DNA from: an uncultured Zoogloea sp.
GTDB taxonomy: Bacteria; Pseudomonadota; Gammaproteobacteria; Burkholderiales; Rhodocyclaceae
Reading direction: 5' to 3'
Assembly (NCBI GenBank): GCA_937967645.1
Contig: CALBTT010000164.1
Location: 1 to 14,814, forward strand
Length of the DNA: 14,814 bases
The notes beneath the pieces are model-generated. The model was not told where the DNA came from, did not search any database, and saw only the letters and a list, made by a program, of their open reading frames with translations. Within the stretch, counting starts at the first letter, position 1, and each line of letters opens with the position of its first letter. The translations under genes and the position numbers were made by a program. Of this stretch, positions 7,455 to 14,217 are shown in pieces.

Positions 7455-7530
7455 TGGTAGGTCGTGCGGGATTCGAACCTGCGACCAACGGATTAAAAGT
7501 CCGCTGCTCTACCAGCTGAGCTAACGACCC
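7455..7530 (-). tRNA. tRNA-Lys (anticodon TTT)
   Basis: A 76-nt cloverleaf with encoded CCA. The D arm is GCTC/GAGC, the anticodon stem GCGGA/TCCGT and the loop CTTTTAA with anticodon TTT, decoding AAA and AAG. Two positions are odd. The acceptor stem GGGTCGT/ACGACCT has a G1-U72 wobble in place of the usual G1-C72. The T stem GCAGG/CCCGC has an A51-C63 mismatch. Overall structure and conserved bases are otherwise intact, so it is probably functional. It is first of the tRNA pair, just downstream of a consensus promoter. Confidence 0.94.
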
Positions 7531-7548
7531 CCAGCAGAGAAGCGCTGC

Positions 7549-7576
7549 ATTATAGAGACTTTTCAGTTTGTGTCAA
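7549..7576 (-). promoter_or_regulatory. Consensus sigma-70 promoter of the tRNA-Lys pair
   Basis: On the minus strand TTGACA (7576-7571) and TATAAT (7554-7549) both match the consensus in all six positions, with a 16-bp spacer. The bases after the -10 are GC-rich (GCAGCGC), like the discriminators of stringently controlled stable-RNA promoters. Predicted transcription starts near 7542, about 12 nt before the mature tRNA-Lys(TTT). The -35 box contains the TGA stop codon of the upstream transporter gene. Confidence 0.88.
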
Positions 7577-8679
7577 CTACTTCGTAGCTGAATCTGAAGA
7601 GACAGGGTGGCGCCGGCGATGATGGCGATGGTCGTGATGAGCGAGCCGAGGGACAGGGTGGACAGTCCGCTGAGCCCCTGACCGATCGTGCAGCCCAGGG
7701 CCGTGACGCCGCCGATCCCCATCAGGATGGCACCCGCGAGGTGTCGGGCCAGGTCGGGGGCATCGCGGAAGCTCTCGATGCGGAAGCTGCGGGTGCTCAG
7801 CGCGGCGAGCAGGGCGCCGAGAATCGCCCCGACCGTGAGGGCGATGCCGATCGTGACGATGCGGCTGGTGTCGGTCCAGAGCATCAGCAGATCGAGGCTG
7901 TAGGCGTAGGGGGCGACGAAGCTCAGGGATTCGAGACGACCGCTGTTGGTGGCCAGGAAGGCGGGTTGCAGGGTTTCCGGGTCTTCCGGGAGGTAGGCCA
8001 GGTGGCCGCTGAGGTACCAGCCGGCGACGATGCAGACGCCGATGGCGAGGCTGCCGAACAGGGGCGACGGGCGCCACATCGCGCGCTCCGACAGGGCGAA
8101 AAGGCCCAGGCTGCCGGCCGCGACGGTGCTGCAGGCCAGCCAGGCGCTGCGGCTGTCGAGGCTGAAGCGCGCCGCCAGGAGGCTGGGCAGGTCCTGGGCG
8201 GTGTCGAACCGGAGTGCCACCGGGTCGAGCCAGGTTGTGCGCCAGGCGCCGAACACGCCGCGCAGGGTCATGTAGGCGGACAGGCCGAGAAAGGCAAAGA
8301 CCACCAGGGATTTGAGGTTGCCGCTGCCCAGCCGCAGCAGGGTCTTTGCTCCGCAGCCGGAAGCGAGGGTCATGCCGACGCCGAACAGAAGGCCGCCGAC
8401 CAGGTGCGACAGCCAGGGCAGGCGCTGGCCGGCGTAGATCGAGTCATGCACATCCACGACCCCGGCCACCTGCAGACCGGCCGTGCCGGCGATGGCGACG
8501 GCCAGGGCCAGGGCCCACATGCGCATGCGGGTCCAGTCGTCCATGATGACGATGTCCGCTACGGCACCCATGGTGCAGAAGTTGCTGCGCTGGCCGGCAA
8601 AGCCGAACACGGCGCCGAGGGCGCAGGCTGCCCACGCGAGGGCGGGCAGGGAGAGCGGCAGGGTGGTGGGCGTGTCCAT
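7573..8679 (-). CDS. YeeE/YedE-family sulfur-compound transporter
   Basis: A 368-residue polytopic membrane protein of the YeeE/YedE (TsuA) family, which includes thiosulfate uptake proteins. I count roughly nine hydrophobic segments. The three family cysteines that line the proposed substrate path are present in their usual contexts: C35 (GQRSNFCTMGAV), C109 (TLASGCGAKTL) and C330 (TALGCTIGQGLSG). The length fits single-chain members that hold both halves. The ATG at 8679 places the first hydrophobic segment at about residues 10-29; its ribosome binding site is weak. The gene lies 30 nt after queC and its stop codon sits inside the tRNA promoter. Thiosulfate as substrate is inferred from the family; other sulfur or selenium compounds are possible. 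No tusA-like gene is adjacent in this window. Confidence 0.88.
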   Translation of the reverse strand: MDTPTTLPLSLPALAWAACALGAVFGFAGQRSNFCTMGAVADIVIMDDWTRMRMWALALAVAIAGTAGLQVAGVVDVHDSIYAGQRLPWLSHLVGGLLFGVGMTLASGCGAKTLLRLGSGNLKSLVVFAFLGLSAYMTLRGVFGAWRTTWLDPVALRFDTAQDLPSLLAARFSLDSRSAWLACSTVAAGSLGLFALSERAMWRPSPLFGSLAIGVCIVAGWYLSGHLAYLPEDPETLQPAFLATNSGRLESLSFVAPYAYSLDLLMLWTDTSRIVTIGIALTVGAILGALLAALSTRSFRIESFRDAPDLARHLAGAILMGIGGVTALGCTIGQGLSGLSTLSLGSLITTIAIIAGATLSLQIQLRSS

Positions 8680-8709
8680 GGCGCTTGGAGCAGTGGCGCG
8701 CCCGAGGGT

Positions 8710-9393
8710 TCAGCGATAGGGCGTGGGGTCGGCCACGCCGGCGGCCTCGAAGCCGGCCCGGCGCAGACGGCAGGCGTCGCACAGGCCACAGGCACGCCCG
8801 TCGTCATCAGCCTGGTAGCAGGACACGGTGAGGCCGTAATCGACGCCCAGGGCGGTGCCGCGGCGGATGATGTCGGCCTTGGACAGGTCAATCAGCGGCG
8901 CGTGGATGGTCAGGCGGTGCCCTTCGACGCCGGCCTTGGTGGCCAGGTTGGCCATGTTCTCGAAGGCTTCGATGAAGGCCGGCCGGCAGTCGGGATAGCC
9001 CGAGTAGTCCACCGCATTGACGCCCACATAGATGTGCTGGGCGCCGAGCACCTCGGCCCAGGCCATCGCAATCGACAGCATGATGGTGTTGCGGGCCGGC
9101 ACGTAGGTGATCGGGATGCCGCCTTCGGCGCCGTCGGTGGGTACGGCCAGGGCCGGGTCGGTGAGGGCGGAGCCACCGAACTGGCCGAGGTCCACGTGGG
9201 CCACCCGGTGGGCGACGGCGCCGAGGGCCTGGGCGACGCGCTGGGCGGCAGCAAGTTCAGCGGCATGGCGCTGCCCGTATTCGACCGACAGGGCATAGGC
9301 GTCGAAGCCTTCGGCGCGGGCGATGGCGAGGCAGGTGGCGGAGTCGAGCCCGCCCGAGAGCAGGACGAGGGCGCGGGGGCGTGGGGTGTTCAT
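8710..9393 (-). CDS. queC: 7-cyano-7-deazaguanine (preQ0) synthase QueC
   Basis: A 227-residue QueC, which converts 7-carboxy-7-deazaguanine to preQ0 using ATP and ammonia, in the cytoplasmic path to queuosine in tRNA. The PP-loop ATPase motif SGGLDS is at 13-18. The zinc-binding cysteines C192, C202, C205 and C208 are all present near the C-terminus (CGLCDACRLR). Other family stretches include VEYGQRH (37-43) and YVPARNTIMLS (97-107). The length is typical. The ATG at 9393 is supported by GGAG 5 nt upstream; the open frame runs further but the extra residues are unlike QueC. It lies 25 nt after queE, whose product makes its substrate, so the two are probably co-transcribed. Confidence 0.97.
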   Translation of the reverse strand: MNTPRPRALVLLSGGLDSATCLAIARAEGFDAYALSVEYGQRHAAELAAAQRVAQALGAVAHRVAHVDLGQFGGSALTDPALAVPTDGAEGGIPITYVPARNTIMLSIAMAWAEVLGAQHIYVGVNAVDYSGYPDCRPAFIEAFENMANLATKAGVEGHRLTIHAPLIDLSKADIIRRGTALGVDYGLTVSCYQADDDGRACGLCDACRLRRAGFEAAGVADPTPYR

Positions 9394-9418
9394 GGGTTCT
9401 CCGGGATGTCGGCGGGGC

Positions 9419-10078
9419 TCAGCGGCCGGGTTCATTGCCCCAGATGACCTTGTGCAGCTGCACCTGCATGCGTACCGGCAGGCGGTCGCGCAGGATCCAG
9501 GCCGCCAGGTCGGCGGGCTTGAGCTGGCCCTGCACCGGGGCCAGCAACACCGGGCAGCGCTCGGTGAGGTGGTGCTCGGCGATCCTGGCCTTCGCCCATT
9601 CGTAGTCGGCCTCGCTGGCAATGACCAGCTTCAGCTCGTCGTGGGGGGTCAGCAGGGGGATATTGGACAGCAGGTTGCGGGCCTCTTCGCCGGAGCCGGG
9701 GGCCTTCAGGTCCACGATGCGGGAGACGCGCGGGTCCACGTCGGCGATGTCGAGGGCGCCGCTAGTCTCCAGGGAGACCGAATAGCCGGCGTCACACAGG
9801 GCGGTGAGCAGAGGCAGGCAGTTCTTCTGGGACAGGGGTTCGCCGCCGGTCACGCAGACCGTCGGGCACTGGTAGCCGGCAACCTCGGCGAGGATCTCGT
9901 CGAGGTTGCGGGTGGTCCCGCCGGTGAAGGCGTATTCGGTGTCGCACCAGGTGCAGCGCAGGGGGCAGCCGGTGAGGCGGACGAAGACGGTGGGCAGGCC
10001 GGTCCGCGAGGTTTCTCCCTGCAGGGAATGGAAGATCTCCGTGATGCGGAGGGTGGCGGGGCGGCCGGTAGAGGACAT
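9419..10078 (-). CDS. queE: 7-carboxy-7-deazaguanine synthase QueE (radical SAM)
   Basis: A 219-residue radical SAM enzyme that rearranges 6-carboxytetrahydropterin to 7-carboxy-7-deazaguanine, the step before QueC. The [4Fe-4S]-binding C38-x3-C42-x2-C45 (GCPLRCTWCDTEYAF) is present with the QueE-type FHSLQGE entry motif (16-22). VTGGEP (76-81) is the SAM-binding GGE element. Length is normal. I chose the ATG at 10078 because the protein then begins as QueE proteins do; the frame stays open upstream through the terminator hairpin and the end of cpoB, which is incidental. No clear Shine-Dalgarno sequence is seen. The start lies only 12 nt after the T-run of the cpoB terminator, leaving no room for a promoter of its own, so expression must rely on read-through or an element within the hairpin region. 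Confidence 0.95.
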   Translation of the reverse strand: MSSTGRPATLRITEIFHSLQGETSRTGLPTVFVRLTGCPLRCTWCDTEYAFTGGTTRNLDEILAEVAGYQCPTVCVTGGEPLSQKNCLPLLTALCDAGYSVSLETSGALDIADVDPRVSRIVDLKAPGSGEEARNLLSNIPLLTPHDELKLVIASEADYEWAKARIAEHHLTERCPVLLAPVQGQLKPADLAAWILRDRLPVRMQVQLHKVIWGNEPGR

Positions 10079-10090
10079 GGCGGTACGGCG

Positions 10091-10124
10091 AAAAAGGCCC
10101 GCCCCGGCCGGAGCCGGGGCGGGC
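10091..10124 (-). terminator. GC-rich intrinsic terminator between cpoB and queE
   Basis: A perfect 12-bp stem of almost only G and C (10097-10108 with 10113-10124) closes a UCCG loop on the minus strand and is followed by CTTTTT (10096-10091). It begins about 10 nt after the cpoB stop codon. It should end the tol-pal transcript at least in part, yet queE starts immediately after it. Confidence 0.88.
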
Positions 10125-10134
10125 GGGTTGATGC

Positions 10135-10884
10135 TTACTTCTTGAGGCGCTGGCGGGCGATCTGGGCTGCCGAGCTGCTCGGATACTTGGCGATCAGTTT
10201 CTCGAGGCTGCGGCTGGCGCCGACGTTGTCCCCGCGGGCCTGCTGGGTGCCGGCCAGGCCGAGGAGGGCGTCGGGTGCCCGGCTGTCGTCCGGCCACTGG
10301 GTGACCACCTTGTTGTACTGCTCGGCGGCGCCGACGTTGTCCTTCAGCTGGTACAGGGCGCTGGCGGCCCAGAAGTGGGCGCTGGGCAGGAAGCTGCTGG
10401 ACGGGTAGGCCTTGGTGAAGGCGATGAAGCCGGCAGCGGCTTCCTTGTACTTGGCGCCGCGCAGCTGGGTCAGGGCGGCTTCGTAATCGCGGCTCTCGGC
10501 AGCGGGGTCGGCCGCGGCCGCCGGGGCGGCCTGCTGCGGAGCCTCGGCCGCCGGGGCGGTCTCGAGCTTCCGCAGGCGGTTGTCGAGATCCACGTAAAAG
10601 TCCTTCTGCCGCTTGTTGGCATTCGCCAGATCGTTGGTGAGGACTTCGTTCTCCCCGCGCAGGCGGGCGATCTCGGCCTTCAGCTCTTCGATCTGGTTGG
10701 CAAGCTCGATCTGGGCCCGGGAGTGGTTCGCTTCGACCTTCTCGATGCGACCAGCCAGCTCGTTGCGCAAGGAATTGATGCGCGCGCGGGCTTCCTCGTC
10801 GTCAAACAGGCCGGCCTGGGCCTGGGTGGCGCAGACGCCCACCAGCAGGCCCGCCAGCAGGCGGGGCAGAAGGGGGCGAAACAT
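10135..10884 (-). CDS. cpoB: Cell division coordinator CpoB (YbgF)
   Basis: A 249-residue periplasmic protein of the CpoB/YbgF family, which links the Tol system with peptidoglycan synthesis by PBP1B during division in E. coli. Residues 1-24 are a signal peptide with cleavage after AQA. Residues about 30-108 form a long coiled coil used for trimerisation in the family, then an Ala/Pro-rich linker (109-130). The C-terminal part has about three TPR-like repeats (133-249), including the characteristic YPSSSFLPSAHFW stretch. Length and architecture match the family. Its ATG shares one base with the pal stop codon (TGATG), so translation is probably coupled to pal. It is the last gene before a strong terminator. 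Confidence 0.95.
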   Translation of the reverse strand: MFRPLLPRLLAGLLVGVCATQAQAGLFDDEEARARINSLRNELAGRIEKVEANHSRAQIELANQIEELKAEIARLRGENEVLTNDLANANKRQKDFYVDLDNRLRKLETAPAAEAPQQAAPAAAADPAAESRDYEAALTQLRGAKYKEAAAGFIAFTKAYPSSSFLPSAHFWAASALYQLKDNVGAAEQYNKVVTQWPDDSRAPDALLGLAGTQQARGDNVGASRSLEKLIAKYPSSSAAQIARQRLKK

Positions 10885-11435
10885 CAGAACTCACCCGAGT
10901 AGAGCATGTCACCGCGACGGTTGGCGGACCAGCAGGATTCGCTGGCGTCGCTGCAGCTGGGCTTTTCCTCGCCGAGGCTGACGGACTCGAGCTGGGCTTC
11001 GGACACGCCGAGCAGGCTCAGGGCCTTCTTCACCGCGTCGGCACGCTTCTGGCCGAGCGCCAGGTTGTACTCGCGGCTGCCGCGCTCGTCGGTGTTGCCC
11101 TGGATCAGCATCTTGACGTTGGGGTGGCTGGTCAGGAACTTGGCGTGGGCCTCGATCAGGCTGCGGTACTGGTCCTTGATCACGTAGCTGTCGTAGTCGA
11201 ACAGCACGCTGCGCTTGGACAGGGGGCTCTTCGGATCCTTCAGCTCGGGGTAGCTGGCCTGGCCGCCGGAGTTGGCATCAACCGGGACGACGCGGTTGGC
11301 GTCGACGCCGGAAGCGGAGGCGCTGGAGCGGTCCTCGACGGCTGCGCCGGTCTGGCCATCGGTCTTGGGCGACGAGCTGCAGGCGGCCAGCAGGCCGATG
11401 GTGATCAGGGACAGGGCAAAACGGGTGTACTTCAT
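10884..11435 (-). CDS. pal: Peptidoglycan-associated lipoprotein Pal
   Basis: A 183-residue outer-membrane lipoprotein that binds peptidoglycan and TolB. The N-terminus has a lipoprotein signal with lipobox LLAAC and acylated C19, followed by a Ser-rich linker. Residues about 75-183 are an OmpA-like domain with the Pal signature NTDERGSREYNLALGQKRAD (114-133), which includes peptidoglycan-binding residues. C161 and C168 are placed as the cysteine pair common in this family. The protein ends NRRGDMLYSGEF, where most relatives I know have NRRAD. The ATG at 11435 is fixed by the lipoprotein signal; a longer frame to 11573 is not credible. GGAG lies about 11 nt upstream, a long spacing. It follows tolB by 64 nt and overlaps cpoB by one base. 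Confidence 0.96.
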   Translation of the reverse strand: MKYTRFALSLITIGLLAACSSSPKTDGQTGAAVEDRSSASASGVDANRVVPVDANSGGQASYPELKDPKSPLSKRSVLFDYDSYVIKDQYRSLIEAHAKFLTSHPNVKMLIQGNTDERGSREYNLALGQKRADAVKKALSLLGVSEAQLESVSLGEEKPSCSDASESCWSANRRGDMLYSGEF

Positions 11436-11499
11436 GGTGGTGTGGACTCCGGGTGCGGGCGCAGAGGGCGGGGAAAAAGGATATTGGCTCTTGTATGTG

Positions 11500-12783
11500 T
11501 CAGTTGCGCGGCTGCGGACCCCATGCGGGTTCGCGAACGTCGCCTGATTGTACCGACAGTCGCTGCTTGACACGACCGTCGGATGACACGGCCGCCAGCA
11601 CGCCGCGGCCGCCCTGTTCGGTGGCGTACAGCACCATCCGGCCGTTGGGGGCGAAGCTGGGCGACTCGTCCTTGGAGGAGTCGGTCAGGATCTGGGTCTG
11701 ACGGGAGGCGAGGTCGAGCAGGGTGACCTGGAAGCGGCCCCCGTTGCGGGACACATACACCAGGCTCTTGCCATCGGGCGAGGGGCGCGGGCTCACGTTG
11801 TAGCTGCCCTCGAAGCTGACCCGCTGGGCTTCGCCGCCGCTGCCGGGGACCCGGTAGATCTGCGGGCTGCCGCCCCGGTCGGAGGTGAAGTAGATCCAGC
11901 CGTCGGTGGACCAGGACGGCTCGGTGTCGATGCCCGACGACGAGGCCAGGCGCTGCACGCCGGAGCCGTCGGCGTTGACGGTGTAGATCTGGGACTGACC
12001 GTCCTTGGTCAGCACCACGGCTAGCCGGCGCCCGTCCGGCGACCAGGCCGGGGCGGAGTTCGAGCCCTTGAAGTTGGCGGCCACGTTGCGCTGGCCGGTG
12101 GCCAGGGAGTGCACGTAGACCACCGGCTTCTTGGCCTCGAAGGACACATAGGCGAGGCGCGTGCCGTCCGGCGACCAGGCCGGCGAAATGATCGGCTCCT
12201 TGGAGGCCAGCGCGGTCTGGGCGTTGCTGCCGTCGGCGTCGGCGATCTGCAGCTCGTAGCGCGAGCCGGACTTGAGCACGTAGGCGATCCGGGTCGAGAA
12301 CACGCCGGGTTCGCCGGTGAGCTTTTCGTAGATGTAGTCGGCGATGCGGTGGCCGGTGGTGCGGTACTGGTTGGGCGACATCACCATGGCCTGGGCGCCG
12401 AGGCTGACCTGTTTGGCGGCGTCGAAGAGGCGGAACTGCACCTGATGGCGCCCGGCGCTGGCCGGCGCCACGGTGCCCACCGCGACGGCGTCGGCGCCCC
12501 GCGAGCGGATCCGCCCGAAATCCGGCGGCGTCTCGGCGCCCATCGGGCTCGGGCCGAGTTCGACGATCTTGAAGATGCCGCTGCGTTCCAGGTCGGCCCG
12601 GACCACGTCGGTCACGGCGCGGGGCAGGGCGTTCTCGCCCTCGAAGGCGGCGATGGCGACCGGCATGCGGTTGGCGCCGGCGCCGGTGATCTCGATGGCG
12701 AGCTGGGCCTGTGGGCTGGACGCAAGCGCCAGCGCGCAGGCCGCGAAAGTGGCGCGCAGGAAGGTCGGGATGCGTAGGGTCAT
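11500..12783 (-). CDS. tolB: Tol-Pal system protein TolB
   Basis: A 427-residue periplasmic protein that binds Pal and TolA. An N-terminal signal peptide (about 1-26) is followed by the TolB N-terminal domain and then a six-bladed beta-propeller. Several propeller repeats are easily seen: PAWSPDGTRLAYVS, PAWSPDGRRLAVVL, PSWSTDGWIYFTSDRGG, PRPSPDGKSLVYVS and PSFAPNGRMVLYAT. Length is typical. I prefer the ATG at 12783, which places the signal peptide at the very N-terminus; an in-frame GTG at 12798 would add five residues. Both have weak ribosome binding sites. It lies 21 nt after tolA. The 64 nt before pal are A+T-richer than the genes, but I see no good promoter there. Confidence 0.97.
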   Translation of the reverse strand: MTLRIPTFLRATFAACALALASSPQAQLAIEITGAGANRMPVAIAAFEGENALPRAVTDVVRADLERSGIFKIVELGPSPMGAETPPDFGRIRSRGADAVAVGTVAPASAGRHQVQFRLFDAAKQVSLGAQAMVMSPNQYRTTGHRIADYIYEKLTGEPGVFSTRIAYVLKSGSRYELQIADADGSNAQTALASKEPIISPAWSPDGTRLAYVSFEAKKPVVYVHSLATGQRNVAANFKGSNSAPAWSPDGRRLAVVLTKDGQSQIYTVNADGSGVQRLASSSGIDTEPSWSTDGWIYFTSDRGGSPQIYRVPGSGGEAQRVSFEGSYNVSPRPSPDGKSLVYVSRNGGRFQVTLLDLASRQTQILTDSSKDESPSFAPNGRMVLYATEQGGRGVLAAVSSDGRVKQRLSVQSGDVREPAWGPQPRN

Positions 12784-12804
12784 GGGGTCGGTGTCCACGG
12801 TGGT

Positions 12805-13791
12805 TTAGTCCCGGAGCGGGTAGAACTTGAGCTCCAGGGTGCGATTGAACAACTCAGCCTTGTCGGGCTTGGGCAGGGGGCTCGATTTCTGGATCGCCCG
12901 CTCGATGGCCCCATCCAGTTGGGCGTTGCCGGTCGAGCGCTTGAGGCGTACCTCGATCACCGAGCCGTCGGGGAGCTGGTCCACGTAGAAGATCGCGAAC
13001 GGATCACCGTTGATGCCCGGCGGCAGGATGATGTTGCCCTTCACCTTGGCGCGGATCTTCTCCACGTAGGCTTCCTGCGCCTTGTTGCGGGCGGCCGTGG
13101 CCTTGGCGCCGGCCACGCGGGCGAGCTCTTCCTGCAGCTGCTTGGACTGGCTGACATTCTCCGAGTCGTGCGCCATCAGCTCACGCATGCGCCGGTCCTC
13201 CAGCTCCCGCGCCTTCTCGGCTTCTGCCTTGGCATTCTTGTCCGTCTTGGCCGGCTTATCCACCGGCTTCTGCGGCTTTTCCGCGGGCTTCTCGGTCTTG
13301 GCGGGTTCGGGCTTGGCCTTGGGTTCCGGTTTTGGCTGGGGCTTGGGCGCGGGTTTGGGTTCCGGCTTCGGCTCGTGTTTCGGCTCAGGCTTGGGCTTGG
13401 GTTCAGGCTTGGGCGGCTTGACCGGGGGCTTCTCCACGGGCTTGACCACTTCCTTCACCGGTTTGGGGGGCGGCTTCTTGGGCTCAGGCGTCTTGATGGC
13501 GATGTCCGGCTGCTTGCGCGGCGGCGGCTCGGGTTCGGGCTCGTCCTCGGGTTCGGGCGGCGGAGGCGGCGGCGTCGGGCGGGATTCGGCGGCCTGCTCC
13601 GGTGGAGCGGGGGCCGGCGCAGGTGCGGGCAGCGGGTTGCCGCTGACCAGCTCGACCTCGATCGGGTCGGGCAGGCGGTTCTGCCAGCGTACGCCATAGA
13701 AAAGAAACAGGCCGAGCAGGATGTGCACCAGGGCGGCGAGCCCCAGGGACGACCACTTGCCCCTGTCGTTGCCGGGCAGGGCTGGGTTCAT
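12805..13791 (-). CDS. tolA: Tol-Pal system protein TolA
   Basis: A 328-residue inner-membrane protein that spans the periplasm and connects TolQ-TolR with TolB and Pal. Residues 15-33 are the single transmembrane anchor, including the SxxxH face (SLGLAALVH) that contacts TolQ-TolR in known systems. Residues 53-185 are a long Pro/Lys/Glu-rich stretch of PKP, EPK and PEP repeats, in place of the Ala-rich helical domain of the E. coli protein. A charged helix (186-245) and the C-terminal domain III (about 246-328, with LPDGSVIEVRLKRSTGNAQL near the middle) follow. Its ATG overlaps the tolR stop by 4 nt, so translation is coupled. Position in the operon and the C-terminal domain make TolA a better call than TonB. 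Confidence 0.95.
   Translation of the reverse strand: MNPALPGNDRGKWSSLGLAALVHILLGLFLFYGVRWQNRLPDPIEVELVSGNPLPAPAPAPAPPEQAAESRPTPPPPPPEPEDEPEPEPPPRKQPDIAIKTPEPKKPPPKPVKEVVKPVEKPPVKPPKPEPKPKPEPKHEPKPEPKPAPKPQPKPEPKAKPEPAKTEKPAEKPQKPVDKPAKTDKNAKAEAEKARELEDRRMRELMAHDSENVSQSKQLQEELARVAGAKATAARNKAQEAYVEKIRAKVKGNIILPPGINGDPFAIFYVDQLPDGSVIEVRLKRSTGNAQLDGAIERAIQKSSPLPKPDKAELFNRTLELKFYPLRD
13237..13635. repeat. Low-complexity Pro/Lys repeat region inside tolA
   Basis: About 400 bp encode TolA residues 53-185. Short imperfect direct repeats (variants of GGCTTGGGTTC and GGTTCCGG on the plus strand) encode runs of PKPEPK. Such sequence is prone to length change by slippage and to assembly error. Confidence 0.7.
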
Positions 13792-14201
13792 CGGGCCGAC
13801 TTGCCGACCTGCGTCTGCAGGCCGACCTTGTTGACGCCCGCGTTGCGCAGGTCGTTGAGGGTGTTCATGACCAGCTCGTACTTGACGCTCTTGTCGGCGG
13901 CGATGACCACCGGCTGGCTGGGGTTGGCCGACACGGTGGAGCTGACCTCGGCGATCAGGTCCTTGCGGTTGAGTACCCGCTCGGGCGAGTTGCTGGTGGC
14001 GCGCAGGCCCAGCTCACCGTCGGACTTGACGGTGACGACCATGGCATCCGTGGGCGGGGCGGGAACCTTGTCCACGCTGGGCAGGTTGACCGAGCCGGAC
14101 TGGATCATCGGCGCGGTAACCATGAAGATGACGAGCAGCACCAGCATCACGTCGATGTAAGGCACGACGTTGATCTGGTTCATCAGGCGGCGTTGACGCA
14201 T
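13788..14201 (-). CDS. tolR: Tol-Pal system protein TolR
   Basis: A 137-residue ExbD/TolR-family component of the proton-driven TolQ-TolR motor. A short cytoplasmic N-terminus leads to one transmembrane helix (about 14-33), which carries D17 in the family motif NVVPYIDVMLVLLVIFMV, the protonatable residue essential in this family. The periplasmic domain follows and dimerises in relatives. The ATG at 14201 gives MRQRRLMNQINVVPY, a normal family N-terminus. It starts 16 nt after tolQ and overlaps tolA by 4 nt. Confidence 0.97.
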   Translation of the reverse strand: MRQRRLMNQINVVPYIDVMLVLLVIFMVTAPMIQSGSVNLPSVDKVPAPPTDAMVVTVKSDGELGLRATSNSPERVLNRKDLIAEVSSTVSANPSQPVVIAADKSVKYELVMNTLNDLRNAGVNKVGLQTQVGKSAR

Positions 14202-14217
14202 GGCGGCGGGGCTCCGG

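Noticed and set aside
7334..7530. Genomic-island attachment site at the tRNA-Lys genes, a known integration hotspot next to queC in Pseudomonas
   Set aside because: I found no integrase, no repeated tRNA 3' end nearby and no mobile genes. The downstream side goes directly into a terminator and an ordinary signalling operon.
9394..9621. N-terminal extension of queC, and likewise of queE up to 10297
   Set aside because: The extra residues are Arg/Pro-rich, overlap other features (for queE the terminator hairpin and cpoB), and internal ATGs give family-typical N-termini.
10079..10134. preQ1 riboswitch upstream of queE
   Set aside because: The space is filled by a terminator hairpin, and no preQ1 aptamer-like pseudoknot or A-rich tail is visible.
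11436..11499. Internal promoter for pal
   Set aside because: CTGACA and TATCCT occur on the minus strand, but the spacing is only 14 bp, too short for a confident call.
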